Source: Phoronis australis
Lineage: Eukaryota; Phoronida; Phoronidae
Direction of reading: 5' to 3'
DNA: 64,000 nucleotides
Assembly (NCBI GenBank): GCA_002633005.1
Contig: NMRA01000075.1
Span: forward strand, 294,786-358,785
Shown: piece after piece, positions 1 to 11,800 of the stretch
Numbering within the stretch: position 1 is the stretch's first letter
How the letters are laid out: the number at the start of each line of letters is the position of its first letter
The notes under the pieces: model-generated
Databases searched by the model: none
Told to the model about the DNA's origin: nothing
Seen by the model: only the letters and a program-made list of their open reading frames with translations
Position numbers and translations under genes: made by a program

Positions 1-2849
1 TATAGTTGTGAGACTTTCTACTGGGGAAACCCTGAGGTTCAGTTCAATGGTACCTGCCAAACGTGTGTGTGCAATGGTAATACCGCTGTGTGCAACCAGA
101 CCTCAGGAGAGTGTCAGCAGTGTGGATTTAACACTACGGGATTCAACTGTGAGCGATGCATCGACGGCCAGTTTGGTGATGCATCCAAACAGACCTGTCA
201 GGGTAAAGACTAAATTTAGCTTAACGTTTGTATGTCATTCAGAGTATTTTAGAACCTGATTTTCATTACTATCTCTATTTACTGACTATCAGGATAGTAA
301 CAGTCGATGTGTGCAATCCAGTTTGCATATCCAAGGCTTGATAGCTCTTGTTGTTCCCCTGAGGGGATCAAAACACAAACCAGCTCTTAAGAAAAAAATG
401 GGTGTCAATAGATGGCAGCACATGCCTTACTCAAACCAAGGGGGATAGCATGAGTCTTGTCATGGGTATTTAAAATTTTTGAGATAAAGAGAAGATGAAA
501 AATGCTTTAAAAACAAAACTTTAAATCTCATTAATTTGACCAATTTTGTAGAACAACTAAATGAACTTAAGAAATCGTGTGGTAGGAATTTCATTGATTT
601 TAATTTGCCTGTTGCTTTGTGGTGTTTTAAGGTCTGGAGTTCTTGAAGCTCAGAGTGGTTGGTGACTAAGAGTCCATTCCTTGTCTGTTGTAGAATGCCT
701 CTGTGATGTGCTGGGTACAGTTGACCAGTCGGCCGTGTGTAACCACACCAATGGCCAGTGTCCATGTCTACCTGGAGTCAACAATAGGACATGCTCAGGT
801 TGCCAAGACAACTACTATGGCTATAGTAACAAATCAATTTATGGTATGTTATAACGGCCCTTTATCATACAAACAGTATATTATATGCTTCACACTTCAT
901 AGTATGTTATTTATAATCTTATCGAAATAATATTTATAATAGGGTAATCCCTGTCCTGTTGCTATTTCTAGAAATTCCAATTTTTAAAAATGTGCTTTTA
1001 TGTGAATGTTCATGTTTTATGGGTACTACCATTGAGTGCAAGCTTTATCTTTTATCTTACTGCAAATTTATCCACGATTTAAAAGTGACGGAGAAGACAG
1101 TGTGGCTTAAAGTTTTGAGCTCCGTACTTTCATTTGGGTGACCCGGGTTTGAATCCTGGCTTCATTGCCTGACAATCGAGTATTGCACGAAGGCGTCTCC
1201 TACTCCTCTGAGCTCGGTCTTACTAGAGAATGTAATATGCAAGGGGTGAATGGGAACCTGAATATAATGCGAAAGTGATTTCCGGGGTTGTGCTCATATT
1301 TTTTTGTATTTATAAGTGATGACCAGTCAGTGGGCGATAAGCAGCCATGTGACACAACAATGACCATCAAAGGTGGTTGGAAGTTAATATCTACCAGTGA
1401 CTAATTCTACTCCACAGGCTGTCAGGATTGTAAATGCAATGCAGAGGGCAGTGTCAGCCTGCAGTGTTATGAGAACGGGACGTGTCCCTGCAAGCCTGCT
1501 TCTGGGGGCGACAAATGTGACCTCTGCGCTCCGGGCCTTTTTGGACTGCCGTTCCAACCTTGTCAGAGTACGTTGAATGGTTTATTCTAAATATTACTTC
1601 ACTGTACACAATGTAATTTTGGTTTGTACAGCTTACCTGACTTCCACTATGTAGTGGAACACACTGTTTAGTGGCTCTGAGATCCGGATATGTTGATGCT
1701 TGTCAGATTTGTTACACACAGCCACATGGGAGATCGGGTAACAGTTAAAAGCGACATTAAAGCTACGCTTTCTGTAAGAAGCATTGAGTTTTGAATTGGG
1801 CCAGGCGTGACCTGAATTTTTTCTGAGCACAGAAATAACTGCCAAGTAAGAAACACGGTAAGACCAGCTTTTTTGACAGAAAACATGGGTTTAATGCCTC
1901 TTTAAACACTGTGGGAATATGCTAAGTTGTTACTAATGGTTTTGTTTATTTACTGTAATTAGCAGTTTGGCACTGAATTCTTGTGTGATTAAGGCGTTGT
2001 TTGTTAAATGCCCTAAAACCGCTTTGAGGTGGTGAAGTTCTATTTATTTCTAAAATCTATTGGAATTACACCAACCTCTAGTATATGCAAACCTTGAACT
2101 GGATCTTCTCAGACTGTTGTTCATGACACGTGATGTGGCCAACAGGTGGCGTGCAAACCAGACTTAAAAATGTTTGTGAATTATCCTCTAGCCTATTTAC
2201 ATTAGCGCTGCATTTCAGTTGGTCATTTTTCCTGTCATCTTTGATATCTCAGAGGTGTAGTGAAAGTTTTAGACTGACATTCGAAAGGTCTCCTGTTCAA
2301 ATCTTGTTGTTTGTAAAGAAGTCGGAAACACCACTCGTTCTCATATCCGTACTCATTCCTTTGAGAATGTAACACCAACCAAAATTTTGGGCTGATGTAA
2401 ATAGACAAGAGGTCTGTAAACAGACCCATAGATTTTAGGAAAAAACAATCAAATCACCCAATCCATTCAAAAACCTTTAATAGGTCCATTCAGGATGTTT
2501 TTAGATTGTGCCATGTGTTGAATTTACTGATTAGATATTGTGCAATCTCCATATTAATTAAGTGTGTAATTAACAGTCAAAACTGAGGTATTATCAAGCC
2601 ACCCTGGCTGTAGGCAAAGGTTGCCATTACATTTCAGGCTGTAGGCAATGGTTGTCATTACATTTTAGGCTGTAGACAATGGTTGTCATTTCATTTCAGA
2701 CTGTAGCTGTGATAGGACGGGTACAGTTGACCCCGCAGCGCCTTGTGAGGTCATCACTGGTCAATGCAGATGTAAGACAGGAGTCACTGGACGGAGATGT
2801 GACCAATGCATGTTTATGTACTATAACTTTTCAAGCACTGGTTGTCAAA
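1..2849 (+). CDS. Laminin EGF-like (LE) repeats, exons 1-4 of this window
   Basis: About 217 residues, made of the tail of one LE repeat followed by four Cys-rich LE repeats. The first exon begins inside the repeat before (YWGNP, then [11 protein letters not shown], the usual LE-LE boundary). Exons 694-843, 1418-1567 and 2700-2849 are each exactly 150 nt and phase 1-1. Each therefore encodes one 50-residue repeat with the CxC, CxCxxG and CDxC spacing (for example [15 protein letters not shown]). LE repeats form the rod-like arm just N-terminal to the coiled coil. Asn-X-Ser/Thr sites such as NNRT and NKS suggest glycosylation. The last repeat ends in GCQ, followed directly by KCGDC, the cysteine cluster that opens the long arm. 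The gene's 5' end is outside the window, so the total number of LE repeats is unknown. Confidence 0.92.
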
Positions 2850-5800
2850 GTAAGGTTCTTAGCATTACTTGCAATGGTTAGACTCTAATAGAGTGGCTCT
2901 GTTGTACTTGCTGTGCAGGAAAAGCAGAGGTGCATTCCGTAGACCCAATAATCTTGTGCTAAACAGGACCATGCAAAATCATGCCAACGAAAAGACGAGT
3001 ACGCTCAAAGGTACTTAACAGCCTAGAAATGGCAGCCACTGAGAAGTGATTGGTCAGCGAGGTTGGAATTCTTATATTATGGGATACAATTCAATGTTTC
3101 CATTCCATAAGTGGAGATTTCTCACCACACGAGCTGCTGCGTGAGCATCTTGGGTGTACGGATCGCAGCCCAGTTTTTATGCATTCTTGCTCTAAAAAAT
3201 GAGAAAATCTTGTCAGGCTTTAAAATGATCATTTTTTGTGGAACGTAATTTGATACTTAAAAAACTGTGACATAGCTAATAATTACCTAGTGCAGCATTG
3301 TGGTAAATGGTGCATTCTTTCTGACGATATGTTACATTTCAAGTTGAGGCTCTTGAGTTCCTGTCACAGTGGTAACGTGTCATTCATTGTAATTATTGTT
3401 AACATTAGAATGTGGTGACTGCCAGCAAGCCTTGGGCTCGGACTCACTGAAGTTGGCTGCTGTGTGGACTACGATGTACAACACGACCAAACATATCAAC
3501 GCATTGAGAGAGGTGGACAGTGACCTGGAAGTGCTGCGGCAACAGCTCAACACTACTTTGTCCAGTCTTGGTATATCATCTGAACGTCTCACTGATCTGT
3601 CCAGTCTCATGCAGAACCTGACCCAACAAGAACTCTTCATGAACACGACGGTCAGCAACTTTCAAGCCAAGGTGTGTGTGTGCGTGTGTAGGTTTGCAGT
3701 ACGCACCAACAAAATGACCTTAAATTCACTGTCGTGATGGCTATGTGCAAATAGAAGTCCCCGCCATGAGGCTGAGTCCATGCTGTATTTGTCATCATCA
3801 CAGAGAATGACTGTCATGGCATTTAAACAACATTTTTTCTCATTATTTTTGTCATGTGCTGTATGTATTGTCAGCTCAGTACTTTATGGGCATTGTTGCA
3901 TGCATTGGCTACTTCTTGGGTCCATTTGCCAGCGGTATATATCTCAGTCGTGGTTGTAGGATAAAACTATGTTTAGAATGAGTATAGAATGTTTATATTA
4001 GCTGAGAAATTTGCACTAGTTTCTATCTTGTTGTTGTGTGCTGAATGTATTTTGGTTCTGGTAAGTATTCAAGAAAATGGGAAGCGATTCATTCTTCACA
4101 TTATTTTCACATTTCTGAAAATATGCCCATGGGCGTACGTATGGTGAGCCTAATTTTGGAAAGTCCTGAGACATTCATGATTTCATTTTCATGTCACTAA
4201 CACAAGAAATGCGAATAGCAATTTAGCATTTACTGAATGGTACCACCACCGACACTGTAGTGGGAGTTGTACTGTGAATTTCTTGCTCTTAGGTTGAATC
4301 AGCCTTGAATCGTGCCCAGACTCTGGAAACCACTGCCTCTGTCCAGCGCAGGCGGATTACTGAAATTCAAGGGAATGCATCTCAAGTCCACGCCGAGATT
4401 TTGTCATCTGAAAGGCTGGCATCAGAGATGCTGACTTCATACAAGGAATACACCATCAAAGGGACAGAGAATAAGAACTTGGCTAATGCTATCAATGCAG
4501 GGCTGACTGTGTCATTCAAGTCACAGCTGCAGCAAGTTAATGCTCATCTCAGTGCTGCGTCTGCTACGCTGGCTACTGTTAGTAACTTCTCGGCGATTAT
4601 TCAGAATGAGGTAACGTCTTTGATTGAAGTGGCAGACTGAGTGTTTTCACTAAGCTTTCTTAACATGGAAGGCCACCACGCCCAAATTTGACCAAAACGC
4701 TCAAATTCTGAGCCCTCTTTCTCAATTTTTGATTCGATGGTCATATCAATTGTAACTACGTTTATTAAACTATCATAACGGCAAGTCCCGAATATAAATT
4801 TATTTTCTCTGATACCCACTGTACTCTGAATATTACCATCTTAAACAAAATCATTACTTGGTCTATTCCCTGCAAAATTTAGTACAGAACATTATAATCT
4901 CCGCTTTACCACTTGGCTAAAAATTGTGATTGGCATCGTTCCATCATGTCCGTTGTTCTCAAGCTAATCTTGGTGAGAACACTCTGCGGGTAATCTCACC
5001 CTTTATACGCCTTCTGTCATTGACAGCTGCTCAGTATTTCTCAATATTTTTTATCGCACAATCACGACAGTTTTGTCTTGAGAATGTAAAACTTTCGGAT
5101 AACATGTTTCAAAGGTCATTGAGTGCATGTGTTAAACTTCAGTTGTACTGCATTGGGTGTAAATGCCTACTACTTATTGTGTGGTGGCACTGACCTGTTT
5201 ATGGTGACTGAGTACAGTAACTGTTACATTGTAAAAGATGTGCGAGTATCTGAGTCATTGTTATGTGTCATGTTTTGCTTTGAATTGTTCTCATGGTGTT
5301 TCAGGCAATAGTCAGATATAACATGCCTCCGTTTTGAGAACCGGTTGATGCCCCGTATTCAGTGGAGAATACTGGTTCTCAAAATGTGGGCACGTTATAT
5401 CAGACTATTACCGTGTTTCATCAGGGCTTGGAATTTTCCGCGGAAACGCGGATTTCCGCTTTTTTCAAATGTGCTTTCCGCTTTTTTTATAATATTTCCG
5501 CGTAAAAAAATCGGATTTGATATAAAATTTCCGCGGCAAATTCCTTTCTTACCGCGGCGTTGCAGACGACGTTCACCTCGAAAAGCGGAAGTTGCTCTTT
5601 ATGTTCGGAGGAACGTAAATTGTCAACATTGCCGGGGCATCTGGGATAGCGTGGTGTGATTTTCAATGGCGTCTCGTATTAAGCGCGGCGATAAATACTA
5701 CCGCTCTGCAGCCAAAAATGTGTGGGTTGGGAGTAGACGGGCGAGCTAAAAGGACGCAGACGCATGCTACTGATGGTGGTAACGTTTTTTTTTATTTTTT

Positions 5801-8800
5801 TTTTTTATTTTTTTTTTAGTCCTCCCGATTTTTGTTGGGGAAAGGTTCACATTGACAAGCTCTAGGCTGGTTATCGGGCGATGATTTGGGCCGTAAAAGT
5901 TTCCGCGTTTTTTGTCATTCGTCATTCCAAGCCCTGTTTCATGCAACAGACCTGCTGTGTATGCGCCATAAAGCTATTGGACTTCCTGCACTTTTACATA
6001 ATCATCCAACCATTTACTCACTCAATATGCTGATATATGAACACCCACAAGTATCTATTTCAGAGTTGTGTGTTTAGCCTTAATGTTAACACAGGTCACA
6101 ATCTGAATCTTAAGTTATATGTCTTCTGTGATGCTATGTTTTGAGTAACCATGACAACCCTCCAAGCAAGAGCTTCATGTTTACAGGAGAGCTTGGCAAG
6201 TGCTGCCAGTAGGCGTGCTGACCAACTGATGACCAGTTTGCAAGATCTTCAGTCGCGCCACAAGGCCGTCATGAATCTGTCACGTCAAGTGTCTAACCTG
6301 GCTCAAGGAGTGTCTCAAGTGTACAACCAAACTATGGTAGGTTGTTTTGTGAACCGAGCTACATTCTATAGATGCAAGGCACTGGAGTGAGTCTCCGTGA
6401 GACATCGCAGTGTGTTGTAAGCGAAGCACTAGATTACATGTCTGGCCTCAATTGTGACTGTCTTGCTTCTGCTGTATGTAATGGCATTTACACAGTCATT
6501 TACAGTGCCAGAATTTCCTGTCTGAAATAACAAGCTTTTGATATAAATAGACTGATATAGTCTTTTCAAACGGTTTCTAATTATTTGTTTTGAATACTTA
6601 GATATCTGATGTTTCCGATCAAGGTGGCCCTGGAAATATTGATTTACTTAATATATAAGAATTTAAGTAAAGATTGTTGGATTGTGGTGCCCAAGAATGG
6701 AGGATGTCACTGCAATCATTTGACCTTCAGTCTAAATTAAAGCATTGCTGATTATTCTCATTTTATGTTCAACCTTTTACAGCAAAACAAGCAGTATGCC
6801 GAATCGCTGTTTGCCCAAGCTGTGGTAGAACTGAACATCACTGACTTCACTCTGCGAACTGCACAGAAAGATTACAGTGACGCGGTGGCACTGTTGGGTG
6901 ACATCCTAGTGAACTACATGGGAAGAGATACTTCAGGTAATACTCATCTCCTGTCTACGTGTATTCACCAAGTCTTTGTGTCATGCTGACCAATGAATGT
7001 TTTCGTACAAACAGAAATTGAAATGACTGAACTTGAATTGGAAGCTGTGTCGATAAACATTTTCTTGGTCTATCTCGATTCTTAATAATGAAGAATGATT
7101 CTTACTTTAGTTAAACAAATTACCAGAGCCCACTTGTTTTTCTGTTACAGAGCATTACTTGAGCAGCAGACCATCTAGTATGTTTATAAGACTCCCTCTG
7201 TGGACTGGCATTTAATCCTTGTTTACCTGAATTGCCTGTTATAAACACCTTTGTTACCATTTATTCTGATTACAACACATGAAAATATTTTTTAAGTCAC
7301 TGATGACTACGATACGTATTCAAATTCAAAACAATTAGGCCACATTTACATAACGCTGTAAATTGTTGTAAGAACTTCGGAAATTATTACCTGAGTGTGT
7401 ATGTGTCTGGTTAATCTTAACCATCGTCAACTCAGTGGGAGCATGTAGTGGTTGCTATTATTGTCAGAGCACACCAAGTAATTCAAGCACATTAAATTTG
7501 TAAATATTTATAATATTTGAATCTGAAAAAAATCAATACTTGCAATATTTCAAGCGATACATCATCACTAAACATCCACTATAATATGTGCACAGAAATA
7601 ATGCCTGGCTTCTTGTTGTTAGTCACGTGGTTTCTTTTTAAAACAGTGGTGATAGTTTTGTTGTAGAATTTGAGTACTTTCAGGAATTAGTGTCACTCAA
7701 AAAGTTTCAATTCTGTATTCTATTAGTTACAAAGTTAGTAAAGTACAGACTGAAACAATAGTTGTAGTCTTCATGGATTCAAAAAATTTTGATTTCATGG
7801 CTTGTCAATTTAATGTTTTTTTAATAATTTTAACCCTTAGTAATGAATTAGGTGTTGCCTCTCAGTGTTCGAGATCGTTACCTTGTTTGTCAGTCCAATT
7901 TCTCTGTTTAGGGTGAGCTACCTGACTTGAGTTGCTGTTTATTAAGTAAAACGTTTTCCTTTTTATTGTAGGTTATAAAATTTACACCACAAAAGGATTG
8001 CCCTGCGTGTTCCCGTTTTTCTATAAAGGAGTCCAGTATACCAACTGTACTAACGTTGACAACCCAGCAGGTTACTGGTGCCAGATAACACCCCCAGGAG
8101 AAGCCTTTGATTGGGGAAATTGCATTTTTGTGCCAATTCCACCCTGTAAGTTTTGGGGATATGGGGGGAAGTTATGCAAAAACTGATAAAGAATATGAAT
8201 TAATGTTACATTTTAGAGTTGAATTAGAAACCTCTGTGTTAGAAGTGTTTAATATTGAGGTTTGAAAATTGATTGCGCCCTAATTTTCATTTTGAAAAAA
8301 CCCATAACCTGAGGAGTTGTTAAATTGTTGTGTGGCAAATGACTGCTCCCTGTTGTGATTGTTCGTGGGACAGAAGAGTAGTAACCAGTCATTCTACATA
8401 AAATTGCAGTTTGAATAAATGGTTGAATGTTGTTGGGTTCGTATCAGTCACTAAATGTTAGTCATTTTATTAAGAACACTGACTTTACTTGAATGCCATT
8501 TCTGTCTTGTGTTCCAGCGGTCACTGGTTGGCAAGTGGAATCTAATGAGACTTTGTCTACACTCAGTGCCAGCCAGTCAGCACTCAGCGAAGTATCTTTT
8601 AAAGTCAACGGGGCTTTATTCCATGCTTCGTCACTCAGTTCGTTATCGCAAAACATAGAAAGGTTGCCAACTTTTTAACAAATTGTCATTTGAAATATCA
8701 TGGGATGCTTTATACTGTTGTACAGGGTGAACTTAAGAATCAAACCCATAACATCTGTAATCAATCATGCGTATTTCAAATCCATTTATTTTTTAAATTT

Positions 8801-11800
8801 TGATATGTTAGATGTTTCGGCAAAGTTTTAACATGAATACATATCAGTCTGCACTGAATTGTTCACTTTCTCCATAAGATTTCAGAAATGTAATACAAAA
8901 TTTTTTGGGTTCATATTTTGGGTCATCCTGTACTAAACACTTGCGTGGTATATCACCATAGATTATAGACATCAGATTCGCAACTCCGACATTTTCTTGT
9001 GAAATATCCTACAGGTTGCGCCACCCTCTTAAATGACAAATTTCAGTTTCCGGTTAATGTATTCTTGCTTTTATTTTACTGTCTAGTACAACATTGAAAC
9101 TTTGTTCAAAGTCTGCTAATAGTAGAACTGTTGGTATCGTGAGTACTTTTGGCAATGTTACTAGACATGTAATTGCAAAGTTCAAACTTCTGTGGTGTGG
9201 AAACTTAGTCCTTTACATTTCGCCTGTGTGGCTGAACACCTGACCACAGTACAGCCGACCATGATAAGCAGATGACAAATTTGCCGAAAGTAAAACTTGC
9301 TAATTTTGCCAGGTGTCACTAGTGAATAATAACATCACGGCTTATGCGTAAGAGCACAGATTTCGTCCATTGAAAATATACGGAGTTGGCGGTCCATGTG
9401 CTGTAGTCTATGATAGCACGTATCAGTCTTACAGTCGGCCTAAGTGTGATGCGGAACAGTTGTGGAAAAATTTTGCCATCATACGCTGGTCCTGTAACTG
9501 TCTTACATTGATGACATGACTTCAAGTGAATTGATATTATATGAGTCATACATTTGTGATATGAGTACCATGTACGGCAGTGGTACATTCATGACATGAC
9601 TACAATATAAGGCAGTCATATATTCAGGTTATGTCGATGTGCAGTCAGTTAAGGACTAGAACGTGATGAAATTGCATTGGAAAAGCAAATTCGACTTTAT
9701 TGAAAGTTCCTGTTTTAACACCAGTTTTAAATAATTGATACCTGCTCAAAAATTTGCATTATTTGAATAAATGTGTATCTTGTCTAGCTTTTGAAGTTAA
9801 ATGCTAAAACATAGTAATCTTGTCTCTTTATAGTGAATTTCGTAAAGTTCAGGGTCTTGGTCAAGATGCAGTCAATGCTATCGAAGGCTTCAAACAAGTC
9901 ATTAAAAGCCTTGGCGAGTCAGTGGTTCAGGCAAAGAAAGCGAACGACACCGTTGCCCAGGCGATGGCTTCTATAAAGCAAATCACTGTGGCAGAGCTGG
10001 AAAATAGCGCTAGTACTTCCAAAGCTTTCTCTGACAGTTCATTGTTCCGTGCCCGAGCTAAAAATGGCACTGCAAAAAGTAAGCACTCAGAAACCGTAAT
10101 TTCATTTGCACATCTATCTAGCAAGTGTTTTTGCAGTCATTTTCATTGTTCATTGAATATCTGCATTAAGAATAATTAACATTTTGTTGTCATGTTCAAG
10201 AGGACTGACATAACTGATAAAGCCATTGTAAGTGTTAGTTGGAGACTTGATTTTTGTACCTGCAAGTACTTAGATGTCTCGTATAATATTAAAAATACGC
10301 GGCCATGCCTTTTGGCATTGCTTTTAGTTCACCCCTTGGTTGTGCACAATTAGTGTTTAATACTCATGTTTGAAGCTTCATTGCAACATTTTCATTATCT
10401 TTTGTCTCTTTCATTTTAGCCTTGTTAGACCAGCTGAACAGTGCTAATAGCAGTCTTCAGACGAGTATTGAGACATGGGATAAATTGAACGCTGACTGGA
10501 CACAAACAGAGACTAGAGTGAACAGTCTCAGTGACATAACCAAAGGTAATTTTTTAAAATTTTCATAAACAAGCGCAGCAGCAAATGCAGAAATAAACAA
10601 TCACACAAAAATATTATTAAGTCAGATATTGCCTTGACACACCATTCAACCATGCTGTTTACTCATTTAATACATGTGCTAGTGTATGGGACAGTCAGTT
10701 TAAAAGTTCACTTACTGAGTCATGAATCAGAACCATTTGGTCCTAGTTTTCTGAAATCGACATTTTTAACAGTAAATGAGCTTATCTGTTCTGTAAGCCA
10801 TTTTTTATGAGCTTTTGATTGCAGGTATATGTCTTTGCGTAGATTCTGTAGTTTGCTGTTGAATGTTTCTTGCAAAACCCAAAAGGTATTATTACTATTA
10901 ATTACAATATTTATGGAAATATTTAACCCTCATTATAAAAACCTTTGGTGAAACCAAACATAAAGTTCCATGATTAAAATTCATCACCTTGGTGGTAATT
11001 GAATATTATTCTTTGTTGTTGAAATATAACCAAGTGATCATATGTAGTAATGAAATATTGTTATTGTTAAAAATAGAATGAAATGTCCAACAAATGCTCC
11101 CCAAGCTCTACCAGGGAAATCATTTAACATAAGTTTGAAAACAAGCATGAGGCGTTAATACTAAAATTAGAAGAACACTAATTTGCATTGCACTGGTTTG
11201 TATTAATACTAAAATACTACTTCAGTATGTTACAACCCAGCACCGAGACGTACATTATAGAACATGTACTAAAAACACAAGATTTACTGGCATGGGGAAG
11301 GCTTTTGTTGCTCTTACCGTGCCCTCATTTCTGATGAAATGCTTATTTTGCCCAGTTGACACTTGGTCTTATCCGTAGGTTAATGAATGTTTCCTCTCCT
11401 TTCAGACGGCTCAATGCCTGCCATGTTATTCAACGGGCAGCAGAATGTGAATGCAGCCAACAGCAAGTCACTGGAAGTAGACAAGGAGAACAAACAGCTG
11501 CAGTCAAATGTGACTGGTCATAGTCAAGTCATGGCCGTGGTACAGCAACTTAGGGGGAATGTGTCCCAACTTCAGACGCAGCTCTCTGGCTCCTGTGAGT
11601 TTACCTTTGAAAGACCAGTAATTTAGTCTTTCACATTGATAATGAATTAATATTGAAAGAAATTATTAAACATGCTATCCCAGGTATGTCTTTTTATCTA
11701 ACATGTATGCTAGTTGATCAAAATCAGGGGATATCTAAAAATTGTTTCAATAAGGTATCCATCAACCATTAGAATTATCAGATATGTGGCATCATGTTAA

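Noticed and set aside
1088-1290. A functional tRNA gene
   Set aside because: A B-box and a weak A-box exist, but I could not form the acceptor and anticodon stems, so a SINE is more likely.
7972-8145. The FN2 exon as part of a separate nested gene
   Set aside because: Its phases fit both laminin neighbours, it is on the same strand, and no other exon with an own start or stop lies in the flanking introns.
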